Assembly (NCBI GenBank): GCA_049652985.1
Contig: JBASFK010000002.1
Location: 62,001 to 126,000 of the forward strand
Reading direction: 5' to 3'
Source of the DNA: UBA7657 sp049652985
Lineage (GTDB): Bacteria > Pseudomonadota > Alphaproteobacteria > Micavibrionales > Micavibrionaceae
DNA: 64,000 nucleotides
The notes below the pieces were generated by a model. That model made no database searches, was not told the DNA's origin, and saw only the letters and a list, made by a program, of their open reading frames with translations. This document shows, in pieces, positions 58,494-64,000 of this stretch. A program made the translations under genes and the position numbers. Numbering within the stretch: position 1 is the first letter of the stretch; each line of letters begins with the position of its first letter.

Positions 58494-59597
58494 TTACTTC
58501 AACCGAGGCCCGCTTCCGCCATTAAACAGGCGCACAGCTTTAATGAAAACCGTTGGGAAGCCTGCATTTTCGACCTCTTCCGCTTTAAGCCAGAGATAAC
58601 CCCCAGCGGGGGCTTTGCCGCTGAAATGGCCTGATTTCAGGGCCAGTTCCAGTTTGAAATGGGTGAAAACATGTCTGGCGCTCTGGCCGAAATCGGTTAT
58701 TTCGATCTTTTTCAAAAAGGATGGCGGCGCGGGCATTTTTTTACCCGTGACCCATTCCGTGGTCGGCAGGCCGATCATCCCGCCCAAAAGGCCCTTTGGT
58801 GGACGGCGGCAAACCAGCACTTCCCCCCTGCCGTTGGTGATCCAGTAGACATGGCCGAATCTGCGCGGGCGCGGTTTTTTCTTTTCCTGCAAAGGAAGCT
58901 CAGAAGCTATGCCCCGCTTTCTCGCCACACAGTTTTTGGATACCGGGCATGATCCGCATCTTGGCGATCTCGGCGTGCAGACAGTTGCGCCAAGATCCAT
59001 GAGCGCCTGCGCGAGGTCGCCGGGGCGGTCTGCATATTCATCGAACAATCCGGTTGCAAGATTTTTTAAATCTTTCTTTGCCCCCGGCATGGGTTCCGGC
59101 CAGGCGAAGTAACGCGCCATCACCCGCTCGACATTGCCGTCGACGACTGTCGCGGGTTTGTTGAATGCGACAGCGCGAATGGCTGCGCTCGTGTAATCGC
59201 CGATGCCGGGCAGTTTTTTGAGGTCATCCTGGTTATCGGGGAATGCGCCGCTTAGCTCATGCGCTACCACCTGCGCGCATTTATGCAGGTTGCGGGCACG
59301 GGAATAATATCCCAGCCCTGCCCATTCCTTCATGATGTCTTCGGCGGGCGCATTGGCGAGCGCTTTGATCGTCGGCCATTTTTCTGTAAATTTCTGAAAA
59401 TAGGGCCCGACAGCGGCCACGGTCGTTTGCTGGAGCATGATTTCCGACAGCCAGACACGGTAAGGGTCCGGTTTTTGGTTTTTGGTGTAGCGCCATGGCA
59501 ATATACGCGCATGGCGGTCGTACCAGCCCAGCAGCAGTTCCCGGAACTCCTCCGCGCCCTTTGAAGTAAATTTCTTGCCAAGCGTGCGTTTAGACAT
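58494..59597 (-). CDS. mutY: A/G-specific adenine glycosylase MutY
   Basis: The 367-residue protein removes A opposite 8-oxoG. It has Glu52 in SEIMLQQTTV, the helix-hairpin-helix LPGIGDYTSAAI (129-140) and catalytic Asp153 in VVDGNVERV. The iron-sulfur cysteines are in CTPRSPRCGSCPVSKNC, and a C-terminal Nudix-like recognition domain ends the protein. The ATG at 59597 gives the family N-terminus; the frame runs on upstream into the divergent gene. mutY and dciA are back to back with only 30 bp between starts. Confidence 0.96.
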   Translation of the reverse strand: MSKRTLGKKFTSKGAEEFRELLLGWYDRHARILPWRYTKNQKPDPYRVWLSEIMLQQTTVAAVGPYFQKFTEKWPTIKALANAPAEDIMKEWAGLGYYSRARNLHKCAQVVAHELSGAFPDNQDDLKKLPGIGDYTSAAIRAVAFNKPATVVDGNVERVMARYFAWPEPMPGAKKDLKNLATGLFDEYADRPGDLAQALMDLGATVCTPRSPRCGSCPVSKNCVARKRGIASELPLQEKKKPRPRRFGHVYWITNGRGEVLVCRRPPKGLLGGMIGLPTTEWVTGKKMPAPPSFLKKIEITDFGQSARHVFTHFKLELALKSGHFSGKAPAGGYLWLKAEEVENAGFPTVFIKAVRLFNGGSGPRLK

Positions 59598-59627
59598 TCT
59601 ACTTACGTTTTCAAAACAGAGAGTCCC

Positions 59628-60095
59628 ATGCGTCCTATTTCCGAAGCGACCGCCAGAGTAACAGGCAAGAGCTTCAGCCGTAAACATATCTCGCTTGGCC
59701 GTGTTGTCTCAGCATGGCGCGAGATCGTGGGCGACAAGCTGGCGACGAAGGCGCAGCCCGTTAAGATCAATTACCGGAAACGTGAAAAAACGGGCAATCC
59801 GGTTGTGATACTGGATATCGCGGCGAGTAGTGCCGATGCCACCCTGCTTCATTACCAGAAAGATCTGATTTTAGAACGGATCAACCGGATTTTTGGCGAC
59901 AACTGGGTGACGGCCATCCGTTTCGTTGCGGCATCAGTCAATAAGCCTTCAGAAAAGCCCAAAAAGACACGAAATCCCTTGACTGAGGACGAAAAAAATC
60001 ATCTATCCGGTATGTTGAATTCCTGTGCGGATGCCGATCTCAAGGCCCGTCTGGAAAATCTTGGTCAAGCTATCTATACGGAACAGAAACAATGA
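59628..60095 (+). CDS. dciA: DciA-like protein (DUF721), putative replicative-helicase loader
   Basis: The 155-residue protein belongs to the DUF721 family. It begins with RPISEATARVTGKSFSRKHI, then VVSAWREIVGDKLATKAQPV, VILDIAASSADATLLHYQK and LILERINRIFGDNWV. In several bacteria DUF721 (DciA) recruits the replicative helicase in place of DnaC/DnaI. The C-terminal part (KKTRNPLTEDEKNHL...) is helical. It overlaps efp by ATGA and is divergent from mutY. Confidence 0.85.
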   Translation: MRPISEATARVTGKSFSRKHISLGRVVSAWREIVGDKLATKAQPVKINYRKREKTGNPVVILDIAASSADATLLHYQKDLILERINRIFGDNWVTAIRFVAASVNKPSEKPKKTRNPLTEDEKNHLSGMLNSCADADLKARLENLGQAIYTEQKQ

Positions 60096-60658
60096 AAGTC
60101 GCTGCAAACACCATCCGCAAAGGCAACGTCATCGAGTATGAAAACAAGCTCTGGCTTGTCGTGAAGAACGAACTGCTTTCGCCCGGCAAAGGCGCGGCTG
60201 TTGCCCAGATTGAAATGCGCGATGTGCGCACCGGCATCAAGAACAATGTGCGTTTCCGCACGCAGGAAGTCCTGGAAAAAGTTACGCTCGAGCAGGACGA
60301 TTTCCAGTACCTCTATCCCGAAGGCGACAGCTTCGTGTTTATGAACGCGAAGACCTACGATCAGGTTACAATTTCCAAGGATATTATCGGTGATCCTGCG
60401 CAGTTTTTGCAGGAAGGCATGGTCTGCGAGATCGAAACGCATGAAGGCACGCCGCTTTCCGTCACCCTGCCCGGCACCGTTACATTGACGGTTACGGAAG
60501 CCGATGCGGTCATCAAGGGCCAGACGGCGACGACGTCATATAAGCCTGCGATCCTTGAAAACGGATCGAAGGTCATGGTGCCGCCTTTTATCGGCGCGGG
60601 CACGCGCATCATCGTTAAAACCGAAGACGGGTCTTACGTCGAACGCGCGAAGGACTGA
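60092..60658 (+). CDS. efp: Elongation factor P
   Basis: The 188-residue tRNA-mimic has KOW-like and two OB-like domains. The modifiable lysine of the first loop is Lys33 in LLSPGKGAAVAQI. The C-terminal domain is normal (PPFIGAGTRIIVKTEDGSYVERAKD). It relieves ribosome stalling at polyproline stretches, of which this window has several. No EpmA or EarP modification gene is nearby. It overlaps dciA by ATGA and precedes the SuhB-like gene by 2 bp. Confidence 0.98.
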   Translation: MKVAANTIRKGNVIEYENKLWLVVKNELLSPGKGAAVAQIEMRDVRTGIKNNVRFRTQEVLEKVTLEQDDFQYLYPEGDSFVFMNAKTYDQVTISKDIIGDPAQFLQEGMVCEIETHEGTPLSVTLPGTVTLTVTEADAVIKGQTATTSYKPAILENGSKVMVPPFIGAGTRIIVKTEDGSYVERAKD

Positions 60659-60660
60659 CG

Positions 60661-61449
60661 GTGCCCGTTAGCTCCCCCGATATCAACGTCATGGTAAAAG
60701 CAGCGGAGAAGGCTGCCCGTTCGCTTAACCGCGATTTCGGCGAAGTGGAGCAATTACAGGTTTCACGCAAAGGCCCTGCCGATTTCGTCACCGCTGCCGA
60801 CAAGCGCGCCGAGCAGATCATTTTTGACGAACTGAAACATGCCCGTCCGGGTTACGGCTTCCTGATGGAAGAAAGGGGTGAAGTCAAAGGAACTGCCGAC
60901 GCGCGTTTCATTGTTGATCCGCTCGACGGCACGACGAATTTCCTTCACGGCATTCCGCAGTGGGCGATTTCGATCGCGCTTGAAGAAAAAGGCGAAGTCA
61001 CGGCCGGGGTCGTTTACGACCCGGTGAAAGATGAATTGTTCCATGCCGTAAAGGGTCAGGGCGCGTTCCTGCGCCGCAAGCGCCTGCGCGTTTCCGGGCG
61101 AGGCAGCATGGATATGGCGATTGTGGCGACCGGAGCGCCGCGCCGGGCGCTGAACAATCACGAACAGTTTTTCAGTGAGCAACGCGCTGTCTGGGATACG
61201 GGCGCTTCGCTTCGCCGTCTTGGCGCTGCGGCGCTCGATCTCGTTTATGTCGCCGCGGGACGTTATGAGGGTTTCTGGGAGCGCAACCTTAATCAATGGG
61301 ATGTTGCGGCAGGTTTGCTTATCGTGCGCGAAGCGGGTGGTTTTGTCTGCGATCTTGACGACGACAGGAACGATCCTTTGCAAACCGGCAATGTGCTGGC
61401 CGGCAATGAAGCCATTTTTTCCGCGCTGAAAAAAATGCTAAAATCCTAA
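60661..61449 (+). CDS. suhB: Inositol-1-monophosphatase (SuhB-like)
   Basis: The 262-residue enzyme has the full IMPase set: EERGEV (metal Glu), DPLDGTTNFLHGIPQ, WDVAAGLLIVREAGG, plus an N-terminal SuhB-type SRKGPADFVTAAD. Alphaproteobacteria usually have it after efp, as here. The start is GTG at 60661, 2 bp after the efp stop. A role in transcription antitermination as in E. coli SuhB is possible but not shown. Confidence 0.95.
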   Translation: MPVSSPDINVMVKAAEKAARSLNRDFGEVEQLQVSRKGPADFVTAADKRAEQIIFDELKHARPGYGFLMEERGEVKGTADARFIVDPLDGTTNFLHGIPQWAISIALEEKGEVTAGVVYDPVKDELFHAVKGQGAFLRRKRLRVSGRGSMDMAIVATGAPRRALNNHEQFFSEQRAVWDTGASLRRLGAAALDLVYVAAGRYEGFWERNLNQWDVAAGLLIVREAGGFVCDLDDDRNDPLQTGNVLAGNEAIFSALKKMLKS

Positions 61450-61453
61450 CCTG

Positions 61454-62215
61454 ATGTTTTTCAAACAGACTGGCGTCCTGCTGTTTTCTGCCACGGCCCT
61501 GCTCGCCTATGCCGCGCAGGCGGAGGAATTGCAGCCTTTTAATGATTATGAGCCGCCACCTTTATTGTTTGATGAGTCTGGAACTGCGGTAGATAACCGC
61601 GCGCCGGGGTTCCTGACTGCCATCGAACCCGATGACCGCGAGGAGGCTCCGGTTAAGGCCAAACCTCCTCAGAAGCCAAAACCGCCAGCCAAGGCTACTG
61701 CGCCGGTAAAAAAGAAGGGGCAAGCGAAGCTTTCCAGCCCCAAAAAACCAAAGACAACACTCGCCAAAAAGGCCATTCCCCTGCCACTGCCGCCTTCAAG
61801 GCAATCGACTTCGCTGGAGGGGAATAGGCTGGTCACGCCCAGTGCGAGGGATGTGTTGGCGAGCATCGAGGGGATCAAGCCGGTTCAGGCACAGGAGAAC
61901 GGCAAAGTTTCTTTGCCGTTTCTGGCCGGGGAAACGGCTTTGACTATAGATATGAAAAATGCCCTTCTGGGCGGGACCCTTCCGGCCATAAAACGCCAGA
62001 AAACCGCAAAAGCCGTCATCAGGGCCTATGCTACGGGCCGGGATGCGGCTATTTCAAAGCGTCTGTCGCTGGCCCGGGCACATGAAACCCGCGAATTCCT
62101 GACCGCTGCGGGCGTGGATGCGGCTCGAATCGATATATGGCCCTTCCTTGGAGCGCAAAACGGCAAGGACGGCGACCGCGTGGACGTCCTGATCATTCCG
62201 GGCCCGGGACGCTGA
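61454..62215 (+). CDS. OmpA-like periplasmic/outer-membrane-associated protein
   Basis: The 253-residue precursor has a signal peptide (cleavage near QAEE, residue 23), then a long Pro/Lys-rich linker (about residues 45-115: EAPVKAKPPQKPKPPAKA). The C-terminal OmpA-like domain has LSLARAHETREFLTAAGVDAARIDI and RVDVLIIPGPGR. The OmpA fold would bind peptidoglycan. It is 4 bp after suhB. The Lys/Pro linker resembles TonB- or Tol-type extended segments, but no TonB box is present. Confidence 0.82.
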   Translation: MFFKQTGVLLFSATALLAYAAQAEELQPFNDYEPPPLLFDESGTAVDNRAPGFLTAIEPDDREEAPVKAKPPQKPKPPAKATAPVKKKGQAKLSSPKKPKTTLAKKAIPLPLPPSRQSTSLEGNRLVTPSARDVLASIEGIKPVQAQENGKVSLPFLAGETALTIDMKNALLGGTLPAIKRQKTAKAVIRAYATGRDAAISKRLSLARAHETREFLTAAGVDAARIDIWPFLGAQNGKDGDRVDVLIIPGPGR

Positions 62216-62381
62216 TTTCACAGCATATTCCGGTGGGTATTAGCACGTTTTTTCCCGTAATTGATTGACAAGACGGGGCCTTATGTGGACTTTAAACGCT
62301 GGAATTTTCCCATATTGAGGCGTTGGCATCCCGCAAAGGGTCCCGGCGTTTTTTTGACCGCTAACGGAAGGACCCGCGATC

Positions 62382-63296
62382 ATGGCCGAGGACAATCAAG
62401 TGAAACCCGCTGGAAAGAAAACCGGCCTGGTTATTTTTGTCGCTGTTGCGCTGGTTGCCCTGCTCGCACTTGGCGTTATGCAGTTCACGAAAAAAGATGA
62501 TGGTGCGCCGGTAGCGGAACAAACCGCTGAACCGACGGACGAAACAACCACGGATGAAACGACTACAGCGGAAACCGCGCGCATCGACATTAATGCCGCG
62601 TTGAGCGACAGAATTCTCGGCGATCCCAATGCGAAAGTTAAGATCAGCGAGCATGCCTCTTTCACATGCGGGCACTGCGGCGATTTCCACAACACCACGT
62701 TTGCACAGGTGAAAAAAGAATATATCGACACCGGCAAGGCCTACTTGGTGTTCTCGGATTTTCCGCTGAACGCTCCGGCTGTGCAGGCTTCGATGGTTGC
62801 GCGTTGTCTGCCGCAGGATAAATATTTCGATTTCGTTTCCCTGCTTTTCGAGAAGCAGAAAGAATGGGCCTATGACCCGAATTATCTTGAGTTTCTGAAA
62901 ACAGAAGCGGGCAAAGCCGGTCTTGACGAGGCGCATTTCCAGGCCTGTATCCAGAATACAGAACTGCAAGAAGGTATCGTCAACCGCATGAAGGGCGTGC
63001 AGGCCCAGTGGAACATTACCTCCACACCGAGCTTCGTCATCAATAACCGCAACACGATCAGCGGTGCTTACCCATATGAGGAATTTAAAAAGATTCTTGA
63101 TGAGGAACTGGCGAACACGAATGCCCCGGCTCCGGCCGTAACTGAGGCTCCTCCCCCGGCACCGTCCGCTGAAGAGATCGAAGCAAGCCCGGAGGATGAA
63201 GTGCCGCCCGAGCCGGATGCCGCTCCTGAAACCGAAACCACACCCACACCGGCAACAACTGAACCCGAGGAAAGCGGCGCCACGAAGGCCGAATAA
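62382..63296 (+). CDS. Membrane-anchored DsbA-family thiol-disulfide oxidoreductase
   Basis: The 304-residue protein has an N-terminal membrane anchor (about residues 14-34), an acidic Thr-rich stalk, and a thioredoxin-fold DsbA domain. The active-site Cys96-Gly-His-Cys99 is in SFTCGHCGDF, and the cis-Pro segment is TSTPSFVIN. The C-terminal 60 residues are Pro/Glu-rich (PEDEVPPEPDAAPETE) and disordered. It should act in the periplasm on disulfide formation or isomerisation. It is 5 bp before smc, a conserved alphaproteobacterial neighbour. The 166-bp gap upstream may hold its promoter. Confidence 0.9.
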   Translation: MAEDNQVKPAGKKTGLVIFVAVALVALLALGVMQFTKKDDGAPVAEQTAEPTDETTTDETTTAETARIDINAALSDRILGDPNAKVKISEHASFTCGHCGDFHNTTFAQVKKEYIDTGKAYLVFSDFPLNAPAVQASMVARCLPQDKYFDFVSLLFEKQKEWAYDPNYLEFLKTEAGKAGLDEAHFQACIQNTELQEGIVNRMKGVQAQWNITSTPSFVINNRNTISGAYPYEEFKKILDEELANTNAPAPAVTEAPPPAPSAEEIEASPEDEVPPEPDAAPETETTPTPATTEPEESGATKAE

Positions 63297-63301
63297 CCAC
63301 G

Positions 63302-64000
63302 ATGATTCAGTTCAGCCGTCTGCGTATCAATGGATTTAAGTCGTTCGTCGACCGTACCGAACTCGATATCGGTTCGGGGCTGACGGGCGTCGTCGGTCCG
63401 AACGGCTGCGGTAAATCAAACCTTGTCGAGGCGCTCCGCTGGGTGATGGGTGAAAACTCGGCCAAGCGCATGCGCGGTGGCGATGGTGGTATGGAAGATG
63501 TTATCTTCAACGGTACGGCGCAGCGTTCCGCCCGCAACCTCGCCGAAGTTTCGCTGCTTCTCGACAATTCCTCGCGCAAGGCACCAGCTGCCTATAACGG
63601 CGCGGATGAGATTGAAGTTTCACGCAAGATTGAGCGTGATCATGGTTCCACCTACAGGATCAATGGCAAGATAGCGCGCGCGCGCGACGTTCAGATGCTG
63701 TTCGCTGATATCGTCATCGGAGCGAATTCGCCCGCGATGGTATCGCAGGGCCGCGTCGCGCAAATCATTAATGCCAAGCCGGTCGACCGCCGCCTGATCC
63801 TCGAAGAATCCGCCGGCATTTCCGGTCTTTATGCACGCCGCCATGAGGCAGAGCTTCGGTTGCGTGCAGCGGACAACAACCTCCAGCGCCTGCAGGATAT
63901 CCTGGGCAGCATGGAATCGCGCCTGAATGATCTGAAGCGTCAGCAGCGCCAGGCCACGAGATACCGCAACGTTAACGCGCAGATCCGCCAGCTCGAGATC
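63302..64000 (+). CDS. smc: Chromosome-segregation SMC protein, 3' end beyond window
   Basis: The visible 233 codons begin with the SMC head: MIQFSRLRINGFKSFVDRTE, Walker A GPNGCGKSN at residues 32-40, RMRGGDGGMEDVIFNGT, and AQIINAKPVDRRLILEESAGI. A coiled coil begins near residue 180 (RLRAADNNLQRLQDILGSME). SMC with ScpA and ScpB condenses the chromosome. The gene runs off the window edge, so the hinge and C-terminal head are not seen. Confidence 0.97.
   Translation, partial: MIQFSRLRINGFKSFVDRTELDIGSGLTGVVGPNGCGKSNLVEALRWVMGENSAKRMRGGDGGMEDVIFNGTAQRSARNLAEVSLLLDNSSRKAPAAYNGADEIEVSRKIERDHGSTYRINGKIARARDVQMLFADIVIGANSPAMVSQGRVAQIINAKPVDRRLILEESAGISGLYARRHEAELRLRAADNNLQRLQDILGSMESRLNDLKRQQRQATRYRNVNAQIRQLEI

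Overview
The window looks like ordinary chromosome of an alphaproteobacterium. Evidence: a CcrM-type GANTC methylase; a fused IspDF; NtrY/NtrX upstream of hfq-hflX; a pyruvate dehydrogenase operon whose E1-beta carries its own lipoyl domain; a compact mltB-rlpA-dacA-tmk-holB-metG-tatD operon; and efp next to an inositol-monophosphatase-type gene. The base composition looks evenly mid-50s % GC. A deep-branching, Micavibrio-like lineage would fit, but the window alone does not prove it. No insertion sequence, prophage, integrase or CRISPR array is visible. Coding density is very high, with many TAATG, TGATG and ATGA start/stop overlaps.

Layout. 1-10.7 kb: a divergent polysaccharide deacetylase (cut by the window edge) converging on ppiD-trpE, then tpiA-secG-pyrG, kdsA, a small orphan gene, eno and ftsB. 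10.7-19.4 kb: pdhA-pdhB, a small antisense ORF, pdhC, a SLOG/LOG-like gene and lpd, followed by a bacterial-PH-domain membrane protein, lipA and a Coq10/RatA-type START protein; most of this block makes or uses lipoyl-dependent pyruvate dehydrogenase. 19.3-22.4 kb, minus strand: ispDF-pgpA-cinA-GT2. 22.5-30.9 kb: ntrY-ntrX-murI-HAD-hfq-hflX-IMPase, converging on mazG and a Tsx/OmpK-type porin. 31.7-36.5 kb: a degraded surface-polysaccharide region with a flippase N-terminus abutting a sulfotransferase C-terminus, an acyltransferase, an intact family-4-type glycosyltransferase, an outer-membrane beta-barrel and a frameshifted second glycosyltransferase.

36.6-43.8 kb, minus strand: an operon for cell-wall turnover, DNA precursors and replication. 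43.9-49.5 kb: tRNA-Ser(UGA), pit with its DUF47 partner, a CPBP membrane protein, nhaD-mntR, and divergent mntH. 49.5-57.4 kb: rplU-rpmA-obgE-proB-pepN-rnhB-ccrM-folB. 57.4-64 kb: a secreted orphan, mutY, dciA-efp-suhB, an OmpA-like protein, a membrane-anchored DsbA-like protein and the start of smc.

The most notable signals are nine GANTC sites in 153 bp over the ccrM promoter and first codons, including a 9-bp inverted repeat and a duplicated 9-mer; a SLOG-fold gene embedded by start/stop overlaps in the PDH operon; a small antisense ORF between pdhB and pdhC; and the remodelled polysaccharide region. I found no wholly new multi-gene system that I could defend.
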